Shown in pieces: positions 1 through 10,637 of a stretch of 64,000 nt of DNA. Location: contig JBCNJP010000007.1 in the NCBI GenBank assembly GCA_039602395.1, positions 124,902,957-124,966,956 of the forward strand. The letters run 5' to 3'. Each line of letters starts with the position of its first letter. The first letter of the stretch is position 1. The position numbers and the translations under genes are program-made. Under the pieces are notes generated by a model. The model was not told the origin of the DNA. It ran no database searches and saw only the letters and a program-made list of their open reading frames with translations. This stretch comes from Deinandra increscens subsp. villosa. Taxonomy: Eukaryota; Streptophyta; Magnoliopsida; Asterales; Asteraceae.

Positions 1-7
1 CAATAAG

Positions 8-66
8 CAAGTAAGCAACATCATCTATAACCTCTTAATTTAGAATAAGATGATGTTGCTTACTTG
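8..66. repeat. Perfect 19-bp inverted repeat (hairpin)
   Basis: Arms at 8-26 and 48-66 are exact reverse complements (left arm CAAGTAAGCAACATCATCT) around a 21-nt AT-rich loop. It could be the end of a small foldback element or a short hairpin transcript. The window edge hides the left context. Confidence 0.75.
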
Positions 67-682
67 ATTATGGTTTTTTATGCTTTAGTATGACCTAAGT
101 ATTTTGGTTGGGTCCGGATGTTAAATAGCCCCGAAATCCCTTTTTGTCTATTAGGAAAAAAAATATGATATATGTTATGTATCATAAAAAAAAATTACTA
201 CAATAACAATAGAATCCGTAAATATGGATAAAAATTATGTTTCTTGAACCAAAACTGTTTCGGGTCAACCCGACCCATAACTATTTAGGGTCAACCCCAC
301 CCAAACTATTTTGAGTCATAAAGTTTACAGTTTTAATATACTCAATTGCATTTAAACAGTTAAATTCACGTAACACGTTCATATGCAAATTGTAACACGT
401 ATCAATTTCGATTAATCACCAATGTTTCAAGATCAACTTTGTTTGTAATGTTTTTTTGTTGTTTTTTAAGAATATTAGACTCATCTAATACTCTAATTGA
501 CACGCTACGCCTATTTACGTGATTCCCGATTTGACAGTTTTATCAGTTTTCGTTGTGGGATTAACCCGACGGGTCAGATTGTCACATGATTAAATCTGTG
601 AAGCTTAGGCCGTTTGTAATGAGAGATTTGTAGTTTGCGACGTGGTGTTTTAGATTGTGGTGGTTGTACGGCGATACCATTA
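67..682. other. Intergenic AT-rich stretch, no gene seen
   Basis: No coding frame with family resemblance. It contains short phrases such as GGGTCAACCCGACCC (about 250-300 and 545-575) that recur in other repeat-derived parts of the window, so it is probably old repeat debris. Confidence 0.5.
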
Positions 683-917
683 GGGGAGGCGGTATGAGGG
701 GCGGCTCCGGAGGCCGGCTCCAAGGGAACCGCATGGCTTCTTATGGCAACCATACCCTGAGAGCATGGCTTCTCCACTTTTCTTTCTCACCCGGTTTCAC
801 ACGGTTTCTGGAAACCGTCGAGAGCCGCATGGCTTCACACCCATTTTGAAATGTCAACATTTGATTGGCTTGTATCCCATGCTCCTAGAAGCCATCCGAC
901 AACTATACCGCCTCTCC
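683..917. mobile_element. PIF/Harbinger-like MITE (235 bp)
   Basis: The ends read GGGGAGGCGGTAT on the left and, reverse-complemented, GGAGAGGCGGTAT on the right (12 of 13 match). The element is flanked by the trinucleotide TTA at 680-682 and 918-920. A 3-bp TTA duplication and G-rich ends are typical of Harbinger-type MITEs. The interior repeats GCATGGCTTC motifs and has no credible protein. Confidence 0.6.
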
Positions 918-2537
918 TTACGATGTAGTCCATGACATAGTTTTTTTGGATTCGTGTGGTGACACCTTGGCCCCAATAATGAGACTGTTCCCTCAACCCC
1001 TCCCTTTTAAGGGTCGACCAATGGTTATTTTTTAAAAGAAGTTTTTATTTAGTTAAATTTTATTATAAAATACAACTCGTTTTTACCTTAAAAGAATCAA
1101 ACCATTCTACTTCTCATCTCTAATTTTTATCTTCTACATTTTTATATTTATTTTTAACTATATTTTTAAATATGTTTAAATGTCTATATTTTAAATTAAT
1201 ATATTAAAAAAGTAGAAAAAAAACATAACAAACACAAACTAAGAATAGTTTATCAATAGACTCCAAACTTCGGTATGATTGAAATAGTTTTGGTGTGTAT
1301 GGAATTACTCAATAACTGCTTCCTGCATCTTCTCGTCTCCATCTACCGTTCTGATAGATGGATGTTGTTTTAGATGGTGCTGAACCTCTTGTTTTCGTTT
1401 TTATATCACACATTTTTTATATGATCATGTCAGTATGTGAAAGATGATATGGTTATGGAACGAAATTGAGTTAAAAAAGAAAAGGAACATTTAATTACCT
1501 TTTGACCGTTACAAGTGTCAAAAAGTTAAAAACATTAAAAATCAAGTCCTGATGACGCTCACGCAATCATGCTCACTTGAAGCCTCACAAAGCCCGCTAT
1601 TTCACAATGTGATTGTTTTCAACTAGAGATCAACCGCACGTTGCTGCGGTTATCCGGGTATATCATGAATGAGAGATCTAAGAAAGTCAAATATTAGAGT
1701 CACCAACATCATTTAGTAGAGAAGTAGTCGTGATAGTTAAAGCCATTCATAATAACAAACTAAAGAAAATGCTAAAGTTAAACAAAATTAGTATCGAATT
1801 ATCGTCGATCTTTTTGGTCAAAGATACAGTTTCGACCACAACCCGTGTTACATACCAGCACCGGAAATAACAGGGATGTGATCTAGTTGTGAGAGGATTT
1901 GTATTTGTGAGTATCCAACCTCAAGCTTTCCAACACGTCCCCGATCACATTAACTCGGCCTATGCGGAGAATGTTGCTAATTATCAAATCTGTTGCCATT
2001 TCAGAAGCTTTGAAAAACCCTTTTCCTGTTATAGCAACCTGTCAAAAGAGTAAAAAATATAAGTAGAGCTTTGAGCAAAAAATTCTCTACTAAATGATGT
2101 TAGTGACTACTACCAGCTCACCATCATACCAATTTGAAAATTCATCATATATCAGGTATGAGTAGAGCTTTGAGCTAAAAATCATACCTGATACATATCT
2201 TTTGACCTATCTGGATGCCATGACGGTTTGCAAAGGATTTTCAGCTATATATGTTGTACCTGTCATTAGCCGAATAATATATTTTTTTTCCCAAAAGGTG
2301 AACATATTTATTTATATACATTATAGAAATCTTACAACAAATGTTCTTGGTACATTAATTTATCAAAACACAGTTCATATTTTGTTATTCCATTTATGCT
2401 TATGAAGTATTATAAATATTTGTCATGATTTGATTTTTTCAGTGGTGATTGGTGAATTATTCTAAGTGAAATGGGTCATCTAAATTTACAAAATATATGC
2501 ACTTGAAATGCTCTATTTTTGTAATTTTTTTGTTGGT

Positions 2538-2653
2538 CATAAATATATTAAAAAACTAATAATTTTTGGTAAATTTTGTTTGAGTGTGGCATTTTCATAA
2601 ATATATTAAAAAACTAATAATTTTTGGTAAACTTTGTTTGAGTGTGGCATTTT
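2538..2653. repeat. 58-bp tandem duplication
   Basis: A unit starting CATAAATATATTAAAAAACT occurs at 2538 and again at 2596 with one difference, ending GTGTGGCATTTTCAT. It lies inside Helitron A. Confidence 0.8.
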
Positions 2654-2703
2654 CATAGAACCCAGAAGTTGGCCACAATCCTTTGGTAATTTGCTACCAA
2701 CAA

Positions 2704-2740
2704 GGTTGAGATCGCCCGCGCGTTGCGGCGGTCCTAGCCT
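2704..2740 (-). other. Degenerate Helitron-type 3' hairpin inside Helitron A
   Basis: On the minus strand the sequence CCGCCGCAACGCGCGGGCGA followed by TCTCAACC resembles the terminus at 1623-1651, but CTAG is not conserved. It may be an older 3' end of a nested copy or an internal duplication of the terminus. Confidence 0.35.
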
Positions 2741-3369
2741 TTGTTTTTGTAATCGTTAACGTACTGCAAGAACTTTGGCCATACGCCCTTTAAGTGTAAA
2801 CTTGCAATAAATTTTGTATTGTAATCGAAATCCTATATGAAAATGTGTAATAAAAAATGCGAAGTCGGATGATTAAAAGGTCTGCAGCGATACATTTACA
2901 CAAAGTCCCCTAAAAGTGATTAATAAACCTATGCATTAGTAATAAACTGCATATCCGGGTCAGCAGCTTTTTTCTTACGTTTGGATACCGTATTCAAAAA
3001 TTCTGATGATCTGCAGCAGCTGCCTTACTTGCCCCTCTTTGGCCTTGTCTCGTCTGGTCCTGCGCCATTAAACATATAAGCTTTTAATCTTATAGTGGCA
3101 AATGCTCACACATGTGATATATCATGAACCCGGGACTGTTTGCAAAACTATTTTAAGGATATCTCTTTTGTCACCATCTCATATATCTCATATAATATAA
3201 CATTCAATTAAGGCCTTTGAAACACGAACATATAAAATCAAATATATGCTACTTGATAGATCAGAAAGGGTAAACAATGAGCATCAAGAGGTATGTAATT
3301 TAAAAGGTCCGTTAAACGCATTCAAAAACTTATTGTGAGGTGTTTTTTGTTACCTTTCTCTGTCTTAAA

Positions 3370-4606
3370 TTATCTCTTAGGGCCGTCCTTCTCAGCTGTT
3401 CGTGGCTCTGATTCGATCTTCACAGACGTGATCGGGGCGATAGATGAGGAGCGAGGCTGTGGCGGTGCTGCCTCTTCCAGCTTGAGAGGCAGGGTTGGTG
3501 CTGCATCGATGCTAAGAAGGGCGGCCTCAATAGACAGTGGCAGTGTGATGTCAATTTCCGCCACTGCAGTCACTGTCATGTTTAAACGTCCAGGCCTTGT
3601 GTTCGTCTGCATTTCCAAATGAAACGCCTTTGGTTTGCCTTTTGCTTCTTGCAACAGATCTGGCACAATGGATTGGTCTGTGTATCCAGATTCTATAACT
3701 AACTTTGAGCATGGTCTGCTGACCAATGACTCGGCTCCCTCATTAAAGAATGTCACTTTCATTACACCTATGCTATCTGTGATCGGGGCTTGCACACGGT
3801 ACCTGGAAGCAAAAGAAAGTTAGTTCATGGCTGCCATAGAAAGTGCATGTGTTCAAACAGCAGTTACATCCTTCACCTTTGACAAATTTGTTTTTTTCTT
3901 TCTTAAGTTTGAATGACAAACAAAAAAATCCTGCCCATATCATCTAGTTTATAAAAAAAAATTCTCCATTTCTTTTAACCAATCTCTACAAACTTCATAA
4001 TATAATTTGGTTACAGGATAATTAGTTAATCATTATAATAGATTCTTTAATTTCTTCTTAATCCGACTCTTTTTGACTTTCTAAATCAGATAAGCATATT
4101 GGGTTTACTTTACCCAACATGTTTTCATTTTTTGAAGACATACTGAAATAAGAACCTAAACTTAAAAAAGAACAAAATTAAAATCTTAACGTGGTATCAT
4201 AACTGTTAGGAATAGTATTGACCCATTATACTGAACCCGTATTTGACCGTTATAACCATTCCTTATAAAGGACCTTTCTTTAATGTCATGTATAAATAGG
4301 AAATTTAGGTTTTTTACTTCGTCTGTTTCATAAATTTACCTATAAATATAGCGAGATTTTCTAAGATGCATGTTTGTATTACTAACAGAGAAAAGAATGA
4401 GTCGTAGATTAGATAAGGATAGGCTTACGCAGGTCTAGGAGTCGGAAACCGGCCATCAGATGCGCATGCCCATTCTGGTCCGCTTTCATTTGCTGCTTTT
4501 GGACACTTTAGACATGCATTGTAGTACCAGCCGCTAGTGTTGTGTATTTCAGTGACCGATCCCTCGACAGTAAATGCCCTGCCCTGTATTTCATTGTATT
4601 TCAGAA
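3370..4606 (-). CDS. RPA70-like C-terminal OB-fold protein, partial (Helitron passenger)
   Basis: Two exons can be joined. Exon 4606-4429 has acceptor TTTCCAG and donor GC|GTAAGC; exon 3802-3370 has acceptor GCTTCCAG and ends at a TAA. The first holds WYYNACLKCPK followed by a further Cys in WACASDGRF, the pattern of the zinc-ribbon OB-fold at the C-terminus of replication protein A large subunits. The second continues YRVQAPITDSIGVMKVTFF and ESLVSRPCSKLV, matching the strand pattern of that domain, then a low-complexity Pro/Ser tail. RPA70 binds single-stranded DNA in replication and repair. No start codon or N-terminal DNA-binding domains were found, so this is probably a fragment or a fast-evolving passenger. 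The intron between the exons holds a possible small LTR. Confidence 0.6.
4204..4387. mobile_element. Possible solo LTR of a TRIM-type element
   Basis: The segment starts TGTTAGGAATAG and ends TACTAACA, so its ends are short inverted repeats of TG...CA type, with a TATAAATA box inside. It sits in the intron of the RPA-like gene. No target duplication was recognised, and 184 bp is short even for a TRIM LTR. Confidence 0.3.
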
Positions 4607-5939
4607 CTGGAAATGAGAGAAAAAATTCTTGTTTAACTACATTAACTTACAATCAGTAAATGGTTCTCTATCTGTTAAAGCTCTGCCATTGATATCTTTG
4701 TAGTGACGTCAGCAACGATGAGCGCCCGTGTTCGTTTGCTAACTCCTTCTCTCTTTCTTTAATTCTATATATGTACAAAAAAAAATTACATCAAAATGTT
4801 TGACGCGGTTAAATTTTAAAACAAATTAAATAGTTTAACTAATCGAGATGTTAAACCAAATAAACATCTGAAACAAATCCAATAACACAATGAAAATATA
4901 AAACAAATGAATATGTGTAATTTTTGTATAAGGTGAAGATGTTAAAAGAAAATAATATCCGAAACAAATCTGATGTTAAAACATATGAATCTGAAAATCT
5001 GTTAAAACCAACATTATGGGTTAAATAGGGCAGTCTAATGTGTTCCGCCATTAACATATTCATTCTATACACAAATCAACAAAATCTTTTATATTAGATA
5101 CTTATAACTCAAACAATTAAAAAGAGCATATAAACTCATCTGCACATGAAATCAAATGAACACAGCTACAGCCTGAATGATTTAATTTCCTTCTAAAGAG
5201 GCTAGCTTGAATACCTGCATTTAATAACAAACCGAGAAAAAAATGATAAATCAAGTATAAAAATTACTCGAGACCTTTCTAAACTTTCAACAAAACATAT
5301 CACCAAAACTAATGACATATTTACACAACAGTTATTAGAAAGCAACTTAAATTACCCACTCAAAATATCTCTTTCAAACAGAAACTAAGGTTAATAATTA
5401 GAAAACCATATGATGAACTGTCACAAACAATCGAAATTCCATTAGCTGAGGCTGAGGTCGATGTACATTGGGTTCGAGAGAGCAGCTAAACCGGCGATGA
5501 CATAACATTTCTTAGCCTACCAGATCCATCATGTGCCTTTAACCGAAAAAATCTCGCTTGAACCACTGAATTCTAAAACTCCAGCCACATGCTAAGCTTT
5601 CCCCAATTGGGCTCTGATAATAAATACAACATTAACAACAATAAGAAGAAACTATGAATCGATCTTTATTTGTTTCTGGGTTACATTTGGCTTCCACTAA
5701 CAAATACATAAAACTATAAAAGTGCTTGATCAACTTACCGATATGCTTTTTCACTCTGATCAAGTGCCATAACATATTTCTCATAAATATTGTTTTTAGT
5801 ACTTCTCAATTTCGCGGGCATCCATCTTCCTTTTGGGGTTCTCTACCATCACGACGATGACCAAGACCACCAACGGCGGCAACAATAAAGGGCAGGTTTT
5901 ACCTTTAACCGGAAAATCTCGCCTGAACCCTAGGTCAAA

Positions 5940-6480
5940 CAGATTTTGAATGTAAAATTATGGTGAGAAAGAGAAGGAAGAATGGATGGCAACTCAGTGG
6001 CGGCAGCAAGGTCGCACAGCAGCAGTCGCCGCCGGCAGCAACCGTCCAGCGGTGGCGTTGCGTTGTTATTGCTCACGACAGAAAGAAAGAGAGAGGGAGA
6101 GCTGTGGTGGGGGCTGTGTGTACCGAGAGGAAAGACAAGAGGAGGAGGTTGGCGGCTGGTCTGGTGGCAGCAACGGCTAGGAGGTGGTGGTGTGGTGGTC
6201 TTTCACCGGAAAAAGAAAGAAGAGAGGGTGGTGGTGACTGTGGCTGTTCCCAGGAGAGAAAGGAAGGAGGAAATAGATGGCTGTGGTGGATGGTGGTGGT
6301 GGCAGCCACCTGCGGCGGTGGTGAGAGGGTTGTTGGCCGGAAAAATAAAGGAGAAAGGGGTGGTCGTGGGTTGCTGTTTGGGTGCCGAGAAGAATGGTAG
6401 AGGGGGGAGGAGTGGAGGCGGGTGATGGTGATGGTTGATGGCGGTGGTGGCTAAAGGTGATGCGGGGCACGATTCCATAG
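5940..6480. repeat. GGT/GGA-rich low-complexity stretch (Helitron A 5' region)
   Basis: The plus strand is purine- and GGTGG-rich, the minus strand CCACC-rich. It creates several overlapping open frames on both strands, all Arg/Gly/Trp or His/Pro/Ser-rich, with no family resemblance. On the minus strand it follows the TATATATATA box of Helitron A, so it may be its transcribed leader. I do not call a protein here. Confidence 0.6.
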
Positions 6481-6600
6481 GAGAGTTTGGGATTGTATAT
6501 ATATACAATAGGGGTGTTAATCGTGTCGGGTTGATGGTTTAATTGGTGGTTGCATGGAACGGTTGAGACAGACTTATAATAAAGGGAGGGTTTGATAGTA

Positions 6601-6625
6601 CGTACTTTATAGGGCTAGGCCCAAT
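6601..6625 (-). promoter_or_regulatory. Orphan F-box-type core promoter
   Basis: Minus strand: TTGGGCCTAGCCC followed by TATAAAGTACG, nearly identical to the promoter of the F-box gene at 8314-9525 (9592-9613). The next about 70 bp resemble that gene's 5' leader (GGTTTGATAGT, TGGTGGTTG). No F-box coding sequence follows: Helitron A begins instead. Confidence 0.6.
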
Positions 6626-6799
6626 TATATATAATGTATTTGAGCCTCCGAGTAATTTGTTTAAAACCGTATTAGGGGGAAACATTCTTTGTATTTATTA
6701 GTGTTATTACCATGTTTAATATTTAATATTTTTATATAATCGTTATTTCTATAAACAATGAGTCCAACTATATTAAAAATCGTCTGTATTTATCTATAA

Positions 6800-6825
6800 C
6801 TAGTTTGCGGTACGCGCTTTGCACG
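6800..6825 (-). mobile_element. Helitron-type 3' terminus (family 2)
   Basis: Minus strand: hairpin CGTGC-AAA-GCGCG (one G-T pair), then TACCGCAAA and CTAG at 6803-6800 followed by T. The body would extend to higher coordinates; the 5' end was not found. The hairpin and spacer differ from Helitrons A and B. Confidence 0.5.
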
Positions 6826-7106
6826 AGGATAAAACGGACACACTAAACAGTTACATTACGATAACGGTGCATAAAAAAATTAAATGCCAAAAACTTTATA
6901 ATAACGTTAAAATTAAAAGCCAAACACTTAAAGTATTAAACTAGTCATACAAATTGTGGTAAACTACTATATATATATATTACACCACCATGTGTGTTAA
7001 AATTGATTTAGATAATGAAAAACCCGTTGTGGTTATAAAAACCAGTTTGAAAATTCTTTTACGAAAAAAGTAACATAAACTTAATAAAAACAAATTTCAC
7101 ACACAC

Positions 7107-7325
7107 TAGCTTAGACTAGTGGCAAATATGTATAGCCTCTCAGCAAGAGGTCCTGGGTTCAAGTCCCACTTGTAACAAAAGAATAAAAAATAGGTATTAC
7201 AAGTTGGGCCAGGGGATTTTCTTACCAGTGGTGATCTCCTCCTGATGGGGATTGGAGATGATCGGGTGAGTGGTGTAATGTCCCCGTCAGGTATCCAATG
7301 TCATTGTAAAGAATTTCTGTCTTGT
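7107..7325 (+). mobile_element. tRNA-derived SINE, copy 1
   Basis: The head has a box A-like GACTAGTGGCA and a box B GGGTTCAAGTCCC. The body reads GGGCCAGGGGATTTTC, CTCCTGATGGGGATTGGAGA and CCCCGTCAGG. A second copy with the same order of words lies inverted at 47829-48025. It is not a functional tRNA, since no acceptor stem closes. Confidence 0.75.
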
Positions 7326-8313
7326 TTTCCACATCGGTATCGCCTCTATTAAAATCTAGAATTTTAATTTCCATTTCTTCTTTTTGGACTCATTTAACAT
7401 ATAATAATAGTAAAATACTTCTATCTATATGAAATATGGAACATAACCCCAAGGAATAATAACAGAGTCTTTTTGAGGAATATTTGGGGATTGAAGAAAA
7501 GTACGTTTTTTTCTGTATTTAAAAAAAAGTAAATCTTATTTACTAGATCATTGTACATTTTAATATGTATTATCTTATGTATTACAATTAAAAAATAATA
7601 ATAAAAATAAAAACAAATTTTCTTTTTATTCCCATTGTTTTATAATTGTTGACAAACCGGTTTCCAATCTGGATTCCCAAAATAGGTTTCCCGGGCTAAT
7701 CCAATTTCTAAACCAGTTTCAAAAGGCCTTCAATCCGGCTGACTGAACCGGTTTTGACATGTGGTTTCAATCACTAACCAGTTCGGATATGCACCGCACC
7801 TCTTATTAAAAAAAAAACAAAAAACACATCAAAATTATTAACTAACTCATCAGGTGTGTGTAGTTCTTATTACGTCATTACAGAAGAAACTAACAATATA
7901 TATCCTTGAAGCCCATGGTACCAGTACCAAAGGCTTTATAAGTGGGTCGGACCCAAGCCCAGTCAAAAAGTGGTAACTGAGCAACCAGATATGAGAGAAA
8001 ATGTTATTCTTGTACATGTATTAATTTCCATATATCCTAAAGTCAAACTTCATCAAGTGTAAGCAAGCAGAGTCTTTCTTCAAGTCTTCTTTAATTCCTT
8101 CCTGAACAAGTAAGTATATATAACCAGAGTGAGTCAGTAAGTAATATGATCATTCATAAAGGTTTTATATAAAGTTCATCAGAAGACCATAACTATTAAT
8201 GAAACCTTGTGCAACTAGTAATTGGAAAATATTTATATATAGATAAAATCTTATCACTTAATAGCATTTGCAGTTCATTTAGAAACAACATGAATAAACA
8301 ACAATGTCAATAG

Positions 8314-9525
8314 TCAGACATTTTCCTTACCCTGCAGTGGGTTGTGGTTGTACATGGCATGCACTCTCTCAGATCCAAAGTTGTCGAGTTTAACAAAGCT
8401 AGGACGATAAGTCATTATCGAAGAACGGTCACTCCACGAAATCGGAGTTCCACTTAAAATCCTGTTCGTGTTAAGACAATACGCCACCAGTTTGTCTGCT
8501 CCTCGCACATAGACCAACAAAACACTAGTACCTTCTATACCATCAATCAGACACAAGGGTCTCCACGAGCCAACTAATTGAATAACAGGCTTTATAACAG
8601 TTATCTCTTTATACCAATTAGCTAATTCCTCCTCCTTCATCACCCAAACCTCCACTCCCCCTGACATTCGCCAACAGATGCAACTTAATCTACCTTTCAA
8701 GATCCCCAACAATCGCGTCTTATCTCTGTGAGCCGCAGGCGGTGATGGGCAAAACCGAAACGTCTCCGTATTCAGATCGAAATCATAAATTTGGCCATGA
8801 TCATCTAGCCAATAGAGATGACTATTAAGATGCACACCAGGAGTTTGTAGCGGCCCTCTAAAGTTAAGTCTGTTAGGGTGGTTTTGTCTCAAACTTCTCC
8901 ACCGGTCCGTGCCAAGGGTGTAAAGCTCGATTTCAACCGTCCATACCGCGGTGGTTTCAGATGGATTTATAAAAACCATCTTACGAGCTATCTGTATGAC
9001 TTTGTATTCTCCTGCAGTTGAAACTCCGAAACCATAACCTAGTATCATCAAACCCCCTGGTGGTGGTAGAGGTGGAAGTGGAGGGAGGGTCATATACTCA
9101 TTCATCACAGGGTTGAATATGTAAAAGGAATCTTCGAAAGGCCCCAAATAGAATACCAAACCGTTCACAGAACCGATTGGATATAACATGGAACCAGCAG
9201 CTATAGGAGGCTCGCATTGCTTGAGATTAAGGCTCTTGATAGTATCGATGTGTTCGTGTTTGTGTTCGATCTCTACCCACTTTAAATAAGCCACTGGCGT
9301 AGCATTGGAATGTTGTTGTACGTTCTGGCACTCAAGAATCATCAGGGCTTCTTGATTACGTGATGATCTCGAGAGATGAAGATCAACAAAGTAAGGATCG
9401 GAAACAATATCCCGCCACCTTTTGCATACACACTTGCAGGTGATGATTGCTTTAACCGGAAGTCTTGAGAAAACGTCGATTAGTACACTTTCTGGCAGCA
9501 TCTCTTCCATCGACCGATTAAACAT
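8314..9525 (-). CDS. F-box protein with FBA (F-box associated) domain
   Basis: The 403-residue frame has an N-terminal F-box at about residues 11-53 (LPESVLIDVFSRLPVKAI, CKCVCKRWRDIVSDPYFV) and an F-box-associated interaction domain at about 100-340, seen as GSVNGLVFY, IFNPVMNEYMTLPPLPP, LGYGFGVSTAGEYKVIQI, VEIELYTLGTDRWRSL, GVHLNSHLYWL and LGILKGRLSCICW. Such proteins are substrate receptors of SCF ubiquitin ligases: the F-box binds SKP1 (ASK) and the FBA domain binds the target, which cannot be told from sequence. ATG at 9525 lies about 70 bp after a TATA box. Near the 3' end CAGG|GTAAGG can splice to an acceptor at 8102; the spliced frame would end three codons later at TAA 8093-8091, giving almost the same protein. 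Confidence 0.92.
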   Translation of the reverse strand: MFNRSMEEMLPESVLIDVFSRLPVKAIITCKCVCKRWRDIVSDPYFVDLHLSRSSRNQEALMILECQNVQQHSNATPVAYLKWVEIEHKHEHIDTIKSLNLKQCEPPIAAGSMLYPIGSVNGLVFYLGPFEDSFYIFNPVMNEYMTLPPLPPLPPPGGLMILGYGFGVSTAGEYKVIQIARKMVFINPSETTAVWTVEIELYTLGTDRWRSLRQNHPNRLNFRGPLQTPGVHLNSHLYWLDDHGQIYDFDLNTETFRFCPSPPAAHRDKTRLLGILKGRLSCICWRMSGGVEVWVMKEEELANWYKEITVIKPVIQLVGSWRPLCLIDGIEGTSVLLVYVRGADKLVAYCLNTNRILSGTPISWSDRSSIMTYRPSFVKLDNFGSERVHAMYNHNPLQGKENV

Positions 9526-9591
9526 AGCTAGGGTTTGGTTTGTTTGGTTTGGTGGTTGTCTATTTGTAGAGCAGGAGGATTGATCGTACGT

Positions 9592-9613
9592 ACTTTATAG
9601 GGCCAGGCCCAAT
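9592..9613 (-). promoter_or_regulatory. Core promoter of the 8.3-9.5 kb F-box gene
   Basis: Minus strand TTGGGCCTGGCCC followed by TATAAAGTACGTACG, about 70 bp before the ATG. The same TGGGCC/GGCCC palindrome plus TATA recurs upstream of several paralogues. Confidence 0.65.
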
Positions 9614-9614
9614 A

Positions 9615-10495
9615 GTGTAGTTTAAATGTTAAAAGTTAATGAAACGTGACTTCCTTTTTCTTCTTCTTAAAAGTTTTGTTTTCTTTTGAATTGTAACGTA
9701 ATATATTTTCACTAATTAAGGACATCGGTGTGACCGTGTGGGTGACTTGAAAACTAAGGGTGAGAATTCCTGACACGACATGAGAAAAAATAAGTTTTAG
9801 GTCAGCCTATATGGCCCGTTTTCTTAAACAGTTTAACCCGAACCCGACATGTTAAATAAGTGGATCGACCTGTTAACCTTTTTAAAAGTTTCTGAAATGT
9901 AAGTATTATTATTCAGATAGAAAATATTAATATTTAAACTTACTTATTTTGATTTTTTACTTTAATCTCTCTATATAAACTTCTAAAATTCCTGTACTAT
10001 TTTCTTTTATCAATTTCTACATTCAACGATTTTTTATTATTCTACATACTTATCTTCAATATTTTCTATTAACTATTTACTCTTATATCGAGTTAAATAA
10101 AAAATCTAAGTTTATTAAATATTAATGAAAATAAGAGCAAGAAACAATAAAATGACAAAAAAATTAAATTTATTTTTTTCATTTGAGTATATTAATTAAT
10201 TGTTTATAACGTTAATAAGTTGTTAGACATTACTCATAATTACAAATAAATATAAAATGGGTCAACCAAAAATGCGACCCGAACACGACACGAATTTAAA
10301 CGGGTTGACACGACACGACACAAATAGTTATATGGATTGGGTTAGGGTTAAAGAAATCAACACGTCAACCCATTAGGGGTGTTCATGGTCCGGTTGGTCC
10401 GGGTTTTGGGATTTTTTTGAACCAAACCGCAACAAACGGTTTCTAATTTTTTATCTTCTACATTTTTATATTTTTTTGAACCAAAAACCCTAGTT
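9615..10495. other. Gene-free, repeat-derived sequence
   Basis: AT-rich. At 9760-9870 and 10260-10375 it holds inverted words (TGACACGACA and GGGTTGACACGACACG, with GGGTCAGCC and CAACCCATTAGGGGTG), as in a degenerate foldback element. From 10378 the words AGGGGTGTTCATGG and CCGGTT begin a second fragment. No gene. Confidence 0.45.
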
Positions 10496-10637
10496 ATGTT
10501 TTATCGATCAATGAGAAGCACTTATAAACGATGAATCAACAAAGTTAATAAACACTTAGGATTAGATTATTAAATCGTTGATTACTATTACAACTCTTTT
10601 CTATCTAGCACACAGGTTTCGTTTAAGGAAGACATGC

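Larger units (their letters stand above)
1623..6510 (-). mobile_element. Helitron A, carrying RPA-like exons
   Basis: Read on the minus strand the element ends with the hairpin AACCGC-(8 nt)-GCGGTT (1632-1651), then GATCT and CTAG (1623-1626) followed by T, which is the Helitron 3' signature. The 5' side (about 6489-6510) shares a TATATATATA palindrome and downstream words with the 5' end of Helitron B (18081-18125). The first bases (TCTATA) are missing and an AGGGGTGTTAATCG repeat abuts the end. Inside, in sense, are exons for an RPA-like OB-fold protein (4606-3370). RPA-like genes are known passengers of plant Helitrons. No Rep/helicase is visible, so it is non-autonomous. The exact 5' edge is uncertain. 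Confidence 0.65.

Noticed and set aside
3335..3823. Plus-strand frames over the RPA-like exon
   Set aside because: They are antisense shadows of the minus-strand exon, which has splice signals and an RPA-type pattern.
5960..6508. Overlapping open frames of 78-147 codons on both strands
   Set aside because: They arise from a GGT/GGA-rich low-complexity stretch, overlap in several frames and show no domain-like pattern.
7107..7180. Possible tRNA gene
   Set aside because: Boxes A and B are present but no acceptor stem closes, and the same body recurs at 47.8 kb, so it is a SINE.
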